A DNA stretch of 58,155 nt from Melioribacter roseus (GCA_020724265.1 DYHH01000025.1:1-58155), one strand, 5' to 3'. Positions 44,284 to 53,886 are shown, counted from the first letter of the stretch. The notes: generated by a model from the sequence alone, not told the origin. Made by a program: numbers and translations.

Positions 44284-45366
44284 TTACTCAACTACCCACA
44301 AATATTCATCATAACCCATTTCTTTCATTTTATCTTTTGGGATAAATCTCAACGAAGCAGAATTAATACAATATCTTAAGTTAGTCGGTTCCGGACCATC
44401 ATAAAAAACATGACCCAAATGTGAATCGGCAATCTTACTTCTTACTTCAATTCTGTTCATTCCATGTGAGTTGTCTTCTTTCTTCCGGGTAAATCTTGTA
44501 TCGATTGGTTTTGTAAAACTTACCCATCCGCTTCCGCACTCAAATCTATCTTTTGAACTGAATAATGGTTCACCGGAGACTATATCAACATAAATACCAT
44601 CTTCTTGATGATCCCAAAATTCATTCTTGAAGGGAGGTTCTGTAGCGCTCTTTTGCGTTACATTATACTGCAGCTCAGTTAAATTCTTTTTAATATTCTC
44701 ATCTTTTGCATTACGAATATATTGATCGACTTTTTCATCTCCCCATACCGCTTTTATGAATGATTCTCTGCCGGAACCTTTTTTATAATTACTGTAATGA
44801 AGCGGATTTTTCTCCGCATAATCTTGATGATATTCTTCGGCTTTATAGAAGTTTACAAACTTTTCAATTCTGGTCACAATTGGTTTATCGAAAATTCCCG
44901 AACGTTCTAAATCATTTTTGGATTTTTCGGCAATCTGTTTTTGTTTATCATCATGATAAAAAATCCCCGATTCATATTGTGAACCTCTATCATAAAATGA
45001 ACCGCCAACATCGGTTGGATCAAACTGCTTCCAAAACACATCGAGTATTTCGGAGTAACTTATTAATTCCGGATCAAAATAAACTTGAACCGCTTCTTTA
45101 TGCCCGGTTGTGCCGCTTGTTACTTGTTCATAAGTCGGATTTTCAACCGTTCCTCCCGAATAACCCGAGACGACTTTTAACACTCCGTCAATTGATTCAA
45201 AAGGAGCTTCGATACACCAGAAACATCCGCCGGCTAATGTGGCGATTTCAATTTTTCCGCTTATGGATTTTATATTTTCGGATTTCATCCTAGTATCTTT
45301 CATGTTTCCCTCGCTGCATCCAGTGAAAAAAATAAATAGTAAAATGAAAATTGTTAAATGGTTCAT
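44284..45366 (-). CDS. msrAB: Lipoprotein methionine sulfoxide reductase MsrA-MsrB fusion
   Basis: A 360-residue lipoprotein (signal ending FTGC) that joins two reductases. The MsrA part has GGCFWC (catalytic C48, C51) and [19 protein letters not shown]. The MsrB part has [25 protein letters not shown] and the catalytic cysteine C333 in [12 protein letters not shown]; the zinc-binding cysteines of some MsrB proteins are not seen. It repairs both S- and R-sulfoxides of methionine, presumably in envelope proteins. Within this window it adds to the periplasmic thiol-redox group. Confidence 0.93.
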   Translation of the reverse strand: MNHLTIFILLFIFFTGCSEGNMKDTRMKSENIKSISGKIEIATLAGGCFWCIEAPFESIDGVLKVVSGYSGGTVENPTYEQVTSGTTGHKEAVQVYFDPELISYSEILDVFWKQFDPTDVGGSFYDRGSQYESGIFYHDDKQKQIAEKSKNDLERSGIFDKPIVTRIEKFVNFYKAEEYHQDYAEKNPLHYSNYKKGSGRESFIKAVWGDEKVDQYIRNAKDENIKKNLTELQYNVTQKSATEPPFKNEFWDHQEDGIYVDIVSGEPLFSSKDRFECGSGWVSFTKPIDTRFTRKKEDNSHGMNRIEVRSKIADSHLGHVFYDGPEPTNLRYCINSASLRFIPKDKMKEMGYDEYLWVVE

Positions 45367-45448
45367 TCCGACCTCAAATTGGTTGTCGTATCCTATTAAA
45401 ACAAAAGTTTAGGATTAAAGTTGCAATTATAGAAGGAAATTTTTAGTA

Positions 45449-46600
45449 CTATTTATAAATTCGTGGTACACGTGTGTTAATATTGGTAAGAATCTCATAA
45501 GGTATTGTACCTGCCCATTCTGCTAAATCTTCTGCTGTTATTGAGTTAGTGCCATCGCTTCCTAATAGAAAAACTTCATCACCGTTATAAGCGCTGTTAT
45601 CTTCAATGTTCACAATAATCTGATCCATAGAAATTGAACCTATAACGTGATATAATTTTTTATTAAGAAGGACTTTTGCTTTATGCGACATACTTCTTAA
45701 ATAACCATCGCCATAGCCGACGGGAACCGTAACCGCTCTTATATTTTTATTACTCTGCCAGGTTAACCCGTAACCAACAGGATGACCCGGTTTGATTACC
45801 TTAAAATATACGACAAGCGATTTCCAGGTTAACGCCGGTTTAACATCAATTACTCTTGGCAAATCTTTACTTGGATAAACCCCATAAAATAAAATTCCCG
45901 GTCTAACCATATCAAAATAAGTTTCGGACATTTGCAGCATAGCTCCGGAATTTGCAATATGACGAATTGGTGTTTCAATAGAATTCTTGTCAAAAAATTG
46001 CAATGATTCGTTAAATCGTTCCAGCTGAAGTTTTGTATGAGTTAAGTCAGTGGAGTCGGCATTTGCAAAATGAGAATAAATTCCTTCCACCAAAACATTT
46101 TCGCATTTATAAACTGCTTCAAGAAATTTATCTGAATTATAGTAATGAACACCGATTCGTTCCATACCGGTATCAATCTTAATGTGAACTTTTGCTTTCT
46201 TCTTTAATTGAGTAGAAATTTCGTTTATCTGTTTAACTTTCTCTAAAGAAGATGCAGTAATGTGCAAATCATAATTGATAAATAACGGTACTTGATTACC
46301 CCATACACCACCAAGTACAAGTATTGGCATTTTGATTCCGGCTTTACGCAATAAAATACCTTCCTCAACAACCGCAACGCTGAGATAATCAGCGCCAATT
46401 TCTTGTAATAATTTTGCTACCCTAACTAAACCGTGTCCGTAAGCATTTGCCTTTAAGACAATATTTACTTTCGAAGGTGAAGCTAATTGCTTGATGAGAT
46501 TAAAATTGTTTTTCAGTGTGTTTAGATCAACTTCAACTTTTGTAGGACGAATTATTTTTTCGTCTTCGCTAATGGTTGGATGATTATACTCGGCAGTCAT
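45449..46600 (-). CDS. alr: Alanine racemase
   Basis: A 383-residue fold-type III PLP enzyme making D-alanine for peptidoglycan. The PLP lysine is K50 in NIVLKANAYGHG, followed by the barrel strands (DYLSVAVVEEGILLRKAG, KVHIKIDTGMERIG, GIYSHFANADS) and the C-terminal beta domain with SMDQIIVNI, GDEVFLLG and EILTNINTRVPRIY. The extra N-terminal 20 residues are polar. It is divergent from the glycosylase gene. Confidence 0.95.
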   Translation of the reverse strand: MTAEYNHPTISEDEKIIRPTKVEVDLNTLKNNFNLIKQLASPSKVNIVLKANAYGHGLVRVAKLLQEIGADYLSVAVVEEGILLRKAGIKMPILVLGGVWGNQVPLFINYDLHITASSLEKVKQINEISTQLKKKAKVHIKIDTGMERIGVHYYNSDKFLEAVYKCENVLVEGIYSHFANADSTDLTHTKLQLERFNESLQFFDKNSIETPIRHIANSGAMLQMSETYFDMVRPGILFYGVYPSKDLPRVIDVKPALTWKSLVVYFKVIKPGHPVGYGLTWQSNKNIRAVTVPVGYGDGYLRSMSHKAKVLLNKKLYHVIGSISMDQIIVNIEDNSAYNGDEVFLLGSDGTNSITAEDLAEWAGTIPYEILTNINTRVPRIYK

Positions 46601-46689
46601 AATTTCTTTTCAAGTTTCTACAAAGATAATATTTATTCAAATTCTTTTTACCTTTGTCGAAAATATTTATTAACTAATACTGAGGTTAA

Positions 46690-47367
46690 ATGTTTGCTGA
46701 AAAAGTTCTAAATTTTTATAAAGGACTTGAAATAACAAATACTCTTCCAAATCATGTTAGCGTTATGAACCCTTACGATTCTGATATTACTTTCTCTCTT
46801 GTAGAAAAGTTTTTTAAAAAATATTACGAAGATGAAAATAAACGTACATTTATTGTCGGAATTAATCCCGGCAGATTCGGCGGAGGAGTCACAGGTGTTG
46901 CCTTCACCGATCCTGTAAATTTGGAATTGAAATGCGGTATCAAAAACGATCTCGATAAAAAGCAAGAACTTTCCAGTCAGTTTGTTTATAAATTAATAGA
47001 TGAATTTGGGGGAGTTGAAATATTCTATTCGAAATTCTTTATCTCTGCGCTTTATCCTTTAGCATTAATAAAGGACGGAAAAAATTATAATTATTATGAC
47101 TCGCAAAAAATTTACAAAGCGTTAAAACCCCAGATCCTAAAAACATTTCAACAGCAAATTGATTTCGGAGCAAATGATAATTGTGTTATTTCATTCGGGA
47201 AGAAAAATGCGATATACTTAAAAGAGATTAATGATGAGATAAAATTTTTCAAAGAGATAATTATTTTTGATCATCCGAGATTTATTATGCAATATAGATT
47301 GAAAAAATTAGATGAATATTTAACAGGTTACTCGAAAATTTTGAAAGAAAACTGCGGATTGTTATAA
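46690..47367 (+). CDS. SMUG2-type uracil-DNA glycosylase family protein
   Basis: A 225-residue member of the uracil-DNA glycosylase superfamily. The active-site strand reads FIVGINPGRFGGGVTGVAFTDP, characteristic of the SMUG2 (DUF4918-type) group, and the second motif is HPRFIMQY. The conserved SSQFVYKLIDEFGG helix and CVISFGKKN segment lie between. These enzymes excise uracil and related deaminated bases. The ATG follows directly after a short spacer divergent to alr. Confidence 0.85.
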   Translation: MFAEKVLNFYKGLEITNTLPNHVSVMNPYDSDITFSLVEKFFKKYYEDENKRTFIVGINPGRFGGGVTGVAFTDPVNLELKCGIKNDLDKKQELSSQFVYKLIDEFGGVEIFYSKFFISALYPLALIKDGKNYNYYDSQKIYKALKPQILKTFQQQIDFGANDNCVISFGKKNAIYLKEINDEIKFFKEIIIFDHPRFIMQYRLKKLDEYLTGYSKILKENCGLL

Positions 47368-47402
47368 ATATTTATGAAATAATTAATTATTAAGTTTCGG
47401 CT

Positions 47403-48578
47403 ATGGATTATCAAATAGAAAAAAGATACGAACGGCTCATCAACTTTTTAACCGATTATATCTATACGGTAAAAATTGAGAACGGAAAAGTTGTTGATAC
47501 ATTTCATGGGTTGGGTTGTGTAAATGTAACCGGTTATACTTCCGATGATTATAAACGAGATCCTGAGTTGTGGTATCGTATGGTACATGAAAAAGACAGT
47601 AAGACTGTATTAGCACAGGCACAAAGAGCATTAAAAGGTGAAGATGTTGAACCTATTGAACATAGAATTATTCACCGCGACGGTTCGGTGAGATGGGTAC
47701 GGAATAGTATTGTAATTACAAGAGATGAATACGGCAGCGCAATTTATTATGACGGCTTGATTAACGATTTAACAAATTTGAAAAAAGCAGAAGAAGCCGC
47801 AGAGAATAGAAAGAAGCAATTAATTCAAGCTGAAAAAATGGCTTCTCTTGGTGTCTTGATTTCCGGTATCGCACATGAAATAAACAATCCCAATAATTAT
47901 ATTCTTCTTAATATTCAGCTGTTTCAAAAAATTTGGAAAGACATTCAACCGATATTGGAAGACTACTTTAAAGAAAACGGTGATTTTGTTTTAGCAGGAA
48001 TGTTGTACAGCCGGGCTTCTCAAAAAATCAATCATTCGCTTGAAGGAATTTTAAGCGGCTCTGTAAGAATTCAAAAAATTGTTAGCAGTTTAACCGATTA
48101 TGCTAAACTTGATTCGGGCAAACTCGACGAAAATGTTGATATAAATAAAGTTGTTGATATGGCGGTAACTATTACTAATAATATGATTCAAAAGTCAACC
48201 TCAAAATTTTCGGTAAGTTATGAAAAAAATCTACCCCGGCTAAAGGGAAATTCTATGCAGCTTGAACAGGTGATAATTAATTTGATAACAAATGCTTGCC
48301 AATCATTAAAAAATAGAAATGGTAAGATATCCGTTGAGACTGGAATCGATCAAAATAAATTCTTAACTATAAAAGTTGAGGATGAAGGAGTTGGAATAAA
48401 AGAAAAAAATCTCAAACATATTATGGACCCTTTTTATACAACAAAACGAGACAGCGGGGGAACAGGTTTGGGACTGTCGATTTCTTACAACATTATAAAA
48501 AATCATAAAGGTGACTTATCTTTACATAGTAAACCCGGTAAGGGGACAGTTGCATTAATAACACTGCCAATTAATTGA
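47403..48578 (+). CDS. PAS-domain sensor histidine kinase (cytoplasmic)
   Basis: A 391-residue kinase without membrane segments. A PAS domain (residues about 10-120) ends RDEYGSAIYYDGLINDLTNLKKAEE; the phosphorylated histidine is in ASLGVLISGIAHEINNPNN; the ATPase has INLITNACQSLKN, EDEGVGIKEKNL, GGTGLGLSISYNIIKNHKG. The ENN-rich HxxNNP layout is that of NtrB-type kinases, which phosphorylate NtrC-type regulators. The next gene is such a regulator and begins at or just after the stop codon. Confidence 0.9.
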   Translation: MDYQIEKRYERLINFLTDYIYTVKIENGKVVDTFHGLGCVNVTGYTSDDYKRDPELWYRMVHEKDSKTVLAQAQRALKGEDVEPIEHRIIHRDGSVRWVRNSIVITRDEYGSAIYYDGLINDLTNLKKAEEAAENRKKQLIQAEKMASLGVLISGIAHEINNPNNYILLNIQLFQKIWKDIQPILEDYFKENGDFVLAGMLYSRASQKINHSLEGILSGSVRIQKIVSSLTDYAKLDSGKLDENVDINKVVDMAVTITNNMIQKSTSKFSVSYEKNLPRLKGNSMQLEQVIINLITNACQSLKNRNGKISVETGIDQNKFLTIKVEDEGVGIKEKNLKHIMDPFYTTKRDSGGTGLGLSISYNIIKNHKGDLSLHSKPGKGTVALITLPIN

Positions 48579-48589
48579 ATGAAACCAAA

Positions 48590-50008
48590 ATGAAACCAAA
48601 AATTAGACCCGATAAACCCATCTTACTTGTTGATGATGAAGAACATTTTTTGTTAAGTGCCGAGTTAACAATTTCATCAAACGGTATAAAAAATATTGAA
48701 ACATGCAGTGACAGCAGAAATGTTTTATCAATTCTGGCAAAAAAGGAATTTTCAATAGTTGTACTTGATCTTAACATGCCTTTTGTTTCCGGTTCAGAGC
48801 TTCTTCCGCAAATTGTAAAAAATTACCCTGAGATTCCCGTAATTGTTATAACCGCTGTTAATAATGTTGAAAGTGCTGTTCAATCAATGAAAGAGGGTGC
48901 TTTTGATTATGTTGTAAAACCTGTTGATGATACACGTCTATTGGCTACAATAAAACGCGGTTTAGAATTAACCGAGATGCGAAATGAGAATAAGCTTCTT
49001 AAAGAATCGCTATTAAAAGAAAAATTAGAACACCCGGAATCTTTTGAGCAAATAATAACGACTAGCGGTTCAATGAAAGCAATATTTCGCTACATAGAAG
49101 CAATTGCTAAAACTAATCTTCCGGTTTTAATAACAGGAGAAACAGGAACCGGTAAGGAACTAATTGCGCAAGCCGTTCATAATATCAGCGGAAGAAAAGG
49201 TGAACTTGTTCCCGTTAACGTTGCCGGAGTAGATGACAATCTTTTTTCGGATACATTGTTCGGACATAAAAAAGGTGCATTTACCGGGGCGGATATAGAA
49301 AGAAAAGGATTGATTGAACATGCTGAAGACGGCACTTTATTTCTTGATGAAATTGGAGATCTAAGCATTGAATCACAAGTAAAATTATTAAGATTATTAC
49401 AGGACGGGAAATATTACCCGCTTGGATCAGATATTGCAAAACTTTCTAATGCAAGAATTATTGTTGCTACAAACCGTGATATCAAATCAATGCAAAATGG
49501 TGACGGGTTTAGGCAGGATCTTTATTATAGATTAAGATCTCATCATATTCACATACCTCCGCTTCGTGAAAGAAAAAAGGATATACCTTTTTTAATTGAC
49601 TACTTTTTAATTAAGTCATCAAATGAATTGGGAAAAAAGAAACCCCATCCACCGAAAGAACTTTTTACTTTGTTAAGCAATTATCATTTCCCGGGTAACG
49701 TTCGTGAACTTGAAGGAATTATTTTTGATGCGGTCAGCCTGCATAAATCCGGGATATTATCTTTAGAACTAATTAGGAAAAAATTAGCCGATCAACTTAT
49801 AACCAAACCGATATCTGATGGAAATGTTGAAGAAACCGATGATTCTCCAATTACAATTACTGGCAGGTTCCCGTCCTTGAAAGAAACCGAGAATGTTATA
49901 ATTAACGAAGCGCTGAAAAGAGCAGATGGAAATCAAACTATTGCTGCTGAATTATTAGGAATTTCCAGAAGAGCACTGAATAATCGTTTGCAGCGGAAAA
50001 AAGAATAA
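48590..50008 (+). CDS. NtrC-family sigma-54-dependent response regulator
   Basis: From the ATG at 48590 the protein has 472 residues; a TTG at 48575 in the same frame overlaps the kinase stop. It has an N-terminal receiver (ILLVDDEEHF, phospho-acceptor in VVLDLNMPF), an AAA+ domain with GETGTGKE, the sigma-54 contact loop KKGAFTGAD, and ALFLDEIGDLS-type Walker B (LFLDEIGDLSIE), then a Fis-type helix-turn-helix (NQTIAAELLGISRRALNNRLQ). It activates RpoN promoters. A promoter of that kind lies 205 bases past its stop codon. Confidence 0.93.
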   Translation: MKPKIRPDKPILLVDDEEHFLLSAELTISSNGIKNIETCSDSRNVLSILAKKEFSIVVLDLNMPFVSGSELLPQIVKNYPEIPVIVITAVNNVESAVQSMKEGAFDYVVKPVDDTRLLATIKRGLELTEMRNENKLLKESLLKEKLEHPESFEQIITTSGSMKAIFRYIEAIAKTNLPVLITGETGTGKELIAQAVHNISGRKGELVPVNVAGVDDNLFSDTLFGHKKGAFTGADIERKGLIEHAEDGTLFLDEIGDLSIESQVKLLRLLQDGKYYPLGSDIAKLSNARIIVATNRDIKSMQNGDGFRQDLYYRLRSHHIHIPPLRERKKDIPFLIDYFLIKSSNELGKKKPHPPKELFTLLSNYHFPGNVRELEGIIFDAVSLHKSGILSLELIRKKLADQLITKPISDGNVEETDDSPITITGRFPSLKETENVIINEALKRADGNQTIAAELLGISRRALNNRLQRKKE

Positions 50009-50103
50009 ATAAGACGGTGCCTCCGATAACGGTGCCACATTTCTTCTCATCGCAATTTTTTCAAAGTTCTCCAAATTGTTAATATTAAATAACTTACAGC
50101 GAT

Positions 50104-50122
50104 TTCACAATATTTCTGTGAA
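50104..50122. promoter_or_regulatory. Candidate enhancer site for the NtrC-type activator
   Basis: TTCACA (50104-50109) and TGTGAA (50117-50122) form a dyad with a 7-base spacer, about 100 bases upstream of the -24 element, the usual distance for an activator-binding enhancer. Assignment is positional. Confidence 0.35.
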
Positions 50123-50212
50123 TTTTTGTGGCATCCTTTTGAATTGGTTATATTCATTATCTTTCCGTCTAACACATTATAATATAATAGCTTAGCTGCA
50201 GCAATCATATCT

Positions 50213-50228
50213 TGGCACATCAGTTGTT
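50213..50228 (+). promoter_or_regulatory. Sigma-54 promoter
   Basis: TGGCAC-ATCAG-TTGTT agrees with the consensus TGGCAC-N5-TTGCW at every position except the C of the -12 element, with exact spacing. It lies 35 bases before the ATG of a secreted protein gene, and the window encodes both RpoN and a sigma-54 activator just upstream. Confidence 0.65.
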
Positions 50229-50263
50229 TATTAAATAGTGAATTGATCTGGAAAGGAGGCAAT

Positions 50264-50674
50264 ATGAAAACGATCAAAACATACATTGTTTTATTTGCGG
50301 TAATGGTAATGGCAACAACAAATTCAATGGCTCAACGTCCTGAGAATTTTTCTGAATTAGTTACAAAAAACATTGTTGAATCTTTGAAGCATGATATAGA
50401 AGGTGTTGTTGAAGCATCAATATATAACTCAATATTCTTAACTAAGTATTATCCGGAAGCAAAGATAGATAGAGTATTAAATCAACTTAACAAGGTTGTA
50501 GTTAATTCGAGCAACCCGGTTTTGCGCTATAAAGCTCAATTAGCTGTTCTTTATATTACAAATTATACCAATGATGAATTGAATATGGATAATTATAAAG
50601 AAGACCAAACAGAATTATTCCGGGTTATTTCGGAAAAGCTACAAGATACATTTTTAGTATCAAGTAATAAATAA
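50264..50674 (+). CDS. Small secreted protein of the sigma-54 promoter
   Basis: The 136-residue product starts at the ATG at 50264, behind AAAGGAGG, rather than at the upstream TTG in frame. A signal peptide (MKTIKTYIVLFAVMVMATTN, ends SMAQ) precedes a helical domain of about 110 residues (RPENFSELVTKNIVESLKHD, then KIDRVLNQLNKVVV, ALQYKAQ-like helices). It has no cysteines and no recognised family. Short helical periplasmic proteins of this size occur downstream of two-component systems. A strong terminator follows. Confidence 0.75.
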   Translation: MKTIKTYIVLFAVMVMATTNSMAQRPENFSELVTKNIVESLKHDIEGVVEASIYNSIFLTKYYPEAKIDRVLNQLNKVVVNSSNPVLRYKAQLAVLYITNYTNDELNMDNYKEDQTELFRVISEKLQDTFLVSSNK

Positions 50675-50696
50675 CCAAAAGTTCCATCCTCCCTGT

Positions 50697-50742
50697 ACCG
50701 GCTTATGGAGTTCGTGGGGTCTCCTGAGCCGGTCTTTTATTT
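50697..50742 (+). terminator. Rho-independent terminator
   Basis: ACCGGCT (50697-50703) and AGCCGGT (50727-50733) form the outer stem, with GGAG and CTCC pairing inside, followed by CTTTTATTTT. It ends transcription of the secreted-protein gene. Confidence 0.8.
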
Positions 50743-50817
50743 TAAAGCAAATCCTAAACCATAATCTCTAAATACTAAACAAATTGAAAGCACTAAATCA
50801 GATATAATATCTTAAAC

Positions 50818-50846
50818 TTGACCCAAATATCTTTTTTGTATATGTT
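50818..50846 (+). promoter_or_regulatory. Possible promoter of the Rrf2-cydAB operon
   Basis: TTGACC (50818-50823) and TATGTT (50841-50846) stand 17 bases apart. The Rrf2 operator-like palindrome lies just downstream, between this promoter and the Rrf2 start. Confidence 0.35.
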
Positions 50847-50861
50847 ATCCTTCAAATAATA

Positions 50862-50880
50862 TATTACTTGGTAAGTAATA
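50862..50880. promoter_or_regulatory. Palindromic operator upstream of the Rrf2 regulator
   Basis: TATTACTT-GGT-AAGTAATA is a perfect 8-base inverted repeat ending five bases before the Rrf2 ATG. Rrf2 regulators of the NsrR/IscR kind bind such dyads over their own promoters. No second copy was seen in the 80 bases before cydA, so a single site would control all three genes. Confidence 0.5.
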
Positions 50881-50885
50881 ATTAA

Positions 50886-51293
50886 ATGCAAACCTACATT
50901 ACACGTGAACAAGACTACGCACTTCGCATTACCTCTGCATTAGCAGCACTTAAGCCAAACGAACAACTTTCCGTAAACGAACTATCGAAACATTTATATA
51001 TATCAAAAAGTTTTGCTGCACGAATTGTGCATAAATTAACTAAGCATGGAATTCTTTCGACCACACAAGGTAAATTTGGCGGTGTATCTCTTAATAAAAA
51101 CCCCGGAAAACTTTCTCTCTTTGAAGTACTTGATACTATCGGGTTCAAAACAAAATTCAATCAATGTCTTGATGATAGATTTCATTGTGTGTTTTCAAAT
51201 AAATGTTTGTTCCATTCTTTTTTTGATGAAGAAGAAAAAAAACTTCACGATCGATTAAAAGAGAAAATGATTTCCGATTTTGTATTAAAGTAA
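50886..51293 (+). CDS. Rrf2-family regulator with three cysteines
   Basis: A 135-residue Rrf2 protein: winged helix with SVNELSKHLYISKSFAARIVHKL, the wing TTQGKFGGVSL, and cysteines C94, C101 and C107 in NQCLDDRFHC and SNKC, a spacing like that of the iron-sulfur-binding NsrR group. It probably senses oxygen, nitric oxide or iron-sulfur status. The operator-like palindrome overlaps its 5' region, and cydAB follow in the same direction, so it likely regulates itself and the oxidase. Confidence 0.88.
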   Translation: MQTYITREQDYALRITSALAALKPNEQLSVNELSKHLYISKSFAARIVHKLTKHGILSTTQGKFGGVSLNKNPGKLSLFEVLDTIGFKTKFNQCLDDRFHCVFSNKCLFHSFFDEEEKKLHDRLKEKMISDFVLK

Positions 51294-51374
51294 GTTCGTA
51301 ATTACAATTTTCGTTTTAGCGAATTGAAATTATTATCCGGAATCAACTACTTATAATAAACGGAGGTAAACTTA

Positions 51375-52748
51375 ATGGATGTTGAAATATTAGCCCGTAT
51401 CCAGTTTGCATTTACTATTGCCTTCCACTACATATTCCCGCCGTTAAGTATTGGCTTGGGTGTACTTCTTGTTATAATGGAAGGAATGTATCTAAAAACA
51501 AAAAATCCCCTTTACGAAAGGATGACAAAATTTTGGGTTAAGGTATTCGCATTGACGTTTGCGATTGGTGTTGCGAGCGGTATTGTTATGGAATTTGAAT
51601 TTGGTACAAACTGGGCAACCTATTCAAGGTTTGTCGGTGATGTCTTCGGAAGCGCTCTTGCAGCCGAAGGAATTTTTGCTTTCTTCCTTGAATCCGGTTT
51701 TCTTGCAGTTTTAGTTTTCGGATGGGATAAAGTAAGTCCACGTGTGCATTTCTTTTCAACTATAATGGTTTCGCTTGGCTCAATGTTAAGTGCAGTTTGG
51801 ATTGTTGTCGCTAATTCTTGGATGCAAACACCGGCTGGATTTCATGTTGTAGGCGAAGGCTTAAATGCAAGAGCTGAGATTACCGATTTCTGGGCAATGG
51901 TTTTTAATCCGTCTTCCATGGAAAGATTATCACACGTTCTTTCCGGCTGCTGGCTTGCCGGAGCTTTTTTGGTAATTAGCGTTAGTGCATATTATTTAAT
52001 TAGAAAAAAACATATTGAGTTTGCAAAAGCATCAATGAAAATTGCATTAGGATTAGCATTGTTTGCTTCCTTATTTCAATTAATTACCGGACATCAAAGC
52101 GCAATCGGTGTTAGTAAAAACCAACCGGCAAAATTAGCCGCTTATGAAGCACATTTTGATTCATCTGCTGCCGCTCCTCTTTATTTATTCGGATGGGTTG
52201 ATGAGCAAAAACAAGAAGTTAAGTTTGGAGTGGCTGTTCCGGGATTATTAAGTTTTTTGCTTTATGGAGATACAAAAAGAGAAGTTACCGGATTAAATGC
52301 ATTTAACCCGGAAGATAGACCGCCTGTTAATATTGTGTTCCAGGCTTATCATTTTATGGTTGCTATCGGATTCTTTTTAATTGCTATTAGTATTCTCAGC
52401 ATAATTTATCTAAAACGAAATAAACTTTTTGAAACTAGATGGCTGCTTTGGGTTTTAGTGTTTTCGGTTCTTGGTCCGCAAATCGCAAATCAAATAGGTT
52501 GGATTGCAGCCGAAGTCGGAAGACAACCATGGATAGTATATGGATTGTTAAGAACTTCCGAGGGTCTTTCAAAAGTTGTTGAAGCTAATCAAGTTATATT
52601 CTCATTAGTACTCTTTTTTGTTATCTATTCACTTCTGTTTGTTTTATTCATTTATCTGCTTAATGAAAAAATTCAACACGGACCTGAACAGCCGGATACA
52701 ATTTCTTCCGAATATGAAAAACAAAAAGGGGTTTTAAACCATTCATAA
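51375..52748 (+). CDS. cydA: Cytochrome bd ubiquinol oxidase subunit I
   Basis: A 457-residue membrane subunit with the heme ligands H18 ([13 protein letters not shown]) and H187 ([11 protein letters not shown]). Conserved segments [43 protein letters not shown], the short Q-loop after KREVTGL, and [21 protein letters not shown] are present. At 457 residues it is the short-Q-loop form. It reduces oxygen with quinol, allowing respiration at low oxygen and under nitric-oxide stress. GGAGG lies before the ATG. Confidence 0.95.
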   Translation: MDVEILARIQFAFTIAFHYIFPPLSIGLGVLLVIMEGMYLKTKNPLYERMTKFWVKVFALTFAIGVASGIVMEFEFGTNWATYSRFVGDVFGSALAAEGIFAFFLESGFLAVLVFGWDKVSPRVHFFSTIMVSLGSMLSAVWIVVANSWMQTPAGFHVVGEGLNARAEITDFWAMVFNPSSMERLSHVLSGCWLAGAFLVISVSAYYLIRKKHIEFAKASMKIALGLALFASLFQLITGHQSAIGVSKNQPAKLAAYEAHFDSSAAAPLYLFGWVDEQKQEVKFGVAVPGLLSFLLYGDTKREVTGLNAFNPEDRPPVNIVFQAYHFMVAIGFFLIAISILSIIYLKRNKLFETRWLLWVLVFSVLGPQIANQIGWIAAEVGRQPWIVYGLLRTSEGLSKVVEANQVIFSLVLFFVIYSLLFVLFIYLLNEKIQHGPEQPDTISSEYEKQKGVLNHS

Positions 52749-52770
52749 AAATTAAAGATGAGGATAAATA

Positions 52771-53799
52771 ATGGAATTCACATTTGACTTAAATACAATT
52801 TGGTTCATCTTAATAGGAGTATTGCTTACAGGTTATGCAATACTTGATGGATTTGATTTGGGGGTCGGCTCTCTTCATCTTTTAGTTAAAGATGATACCG
52901 AAAGAAGAATCATGTTAAATTCGATAGGGCCGGTTTGGGACGGTAACGAAGTTTGGTTAGTAACCGGTGGCGGTGCATTATTTGCTGCCTTTCCTCATGT
53001 TTATGCTACGGTGTTTTCCGGTTTTTATACTGCGTTTATGTTACTTCTAGCCGGATTAATATTCCGCGCAGTTGCAATTGAATTTAGAAGTAAGCGACCG
53101 GGCAAACGCTGGAGAAGCGCTTGGGATATAGCTTTTAGTATTTCAAGTATTTTAATTGCTTTACTTATGGGCGTGGCACTTGGAAATATTGTAACAGGTA
53201 TTCCGCTTGGTGCCGATAAGGAATTTGCAGGTAATTTTTGGACTCTTATTAATCCATATACTCTTTTGGTGGGAATTACAACTCTATCGTTATTTATGAT
53301 GCATGGTGCTATTTATGCTGTACTTAAAACAGAAGGGTCACTTCAAGAAAAAGTAAGAGGATGGGTTAACAATACAATTATTTTCTTTGTAATTATGTAT
53401 GTACTAACGACTATGGCAACATTAATCTATTTTCCTCATATGCTGGACCATTTTAAGAATTCACCGTTATTCTTTGTTGTTGCGATATTAAACATGCTTG
53501 CAATTGCAAATATTCCAAGAGAGATACATCACAAGAGAGAATTTAGAGCGTTTCTTTCTTCGGCGGCAAGTATAGCTGCGTTGTTGACAATTTTTGCAAT
53601 TGGTTTATTCCCGAATATTGTTTTGTCAACTCCTAATCCTGAATTATCATTAAATATTTATAATGCCGCTTCTTCTCAAAAGACACTAAACATTATGTTG
53701 ATTATGGCAATCATAGGTATTCCATTTGTGCTTGCTTATACAATAAGTATTTATTGGGTATTTCGTGGTAAGGTTAAGTTGAATGCGATGAGTTATTAA
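52771..53799 (+). CDS. cydB: Cytochrome bd ubiquinol oxidase subunit II
   Basis: A 342-residue membrane protein beginning FTFDLNTIWFILIGVLLTGYAILDGFDLGVGSL, followed by NSIGPVWDGNEVWLVTGGGALFAAFPHVYA and RSKRPGKRWRSAWDIAF, the CydB signature. It completes the bd oxidase with CydA, 22 bases upstream. No cydX-like small subunit was found after it; a repeat element follows. Confidence 0.95.
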   Translation: MEFTFDLNTIWFILIGVLLTGYAILDGFDLGVGSLHLLVKDDTERRIMLNSIGPVWDGNEVWLVTGGGALFAAFPHVYATVFSGFYTAFMLLLAGLIFRAVAIEFRSKRPGKRWRSAWDIAFSISSILIALLMGVALGNIVTGIPLGADKEFAGNFWTLINPYTLLVGITTLSLFMMHGAIYAVLKTEGSLQEKVRGWVNNTIIFFVIMYVLTTMATLIYFPHMLDHFKNSPLFFVVAILNMLAIANIPREIHHKREFRAFLSSAASIAALLTIFAIGLFPNIVLSTPNPELSLNIYNAASSQKTLNIMLIMAIIGIPFVLAYTISIYWVFRGKVKLNAMSY

Positions 53800-53806
53800 A
53801 TTCAAA

Positions 53807-53886
53807 AAATCCCCGGGATTTATCGGTTAAAAAAGTTATGAGATAAACTCAAGTCTTAATATGTACTTAGAAAATCCCGGGGATTT
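53807..53886. repeat. CCCGGGG palindromic element, copy 3
   Basis: AAATCCCCGGGATTT (53807-53821) and AAATCCCGGGGATTT (53872-53886) are exact inverted copies separated by 50 bases. It is almost the same length as copy 1 (81 and 80 bases), and both loops begin with a TCGG near the left arm. It lies after cydB. Confidence 0.65.

Noticed and set aside
44760-45293. 177-residue plus-strand ORF inside msrAB
   Set aside because: It is the antisense shadow of the conserved MsrA/MsrB frame and has the low-complexity look of a reverse-strand translation.
50047-50286. Minus-strand ORF of 79 residues in the spacer before the secreted protein
   Set aside because: It overlaps the sigma-54 promoter and the start of the secreted-protein gene, has no ribosome-binding site and no domain.
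36769-53185. Other TGGCAC occurrences as sigma-54 promoters
   Set aside because: Those at about 36770 and 53176 are inside coding sequence and lack the TTGC element at the right spacing.
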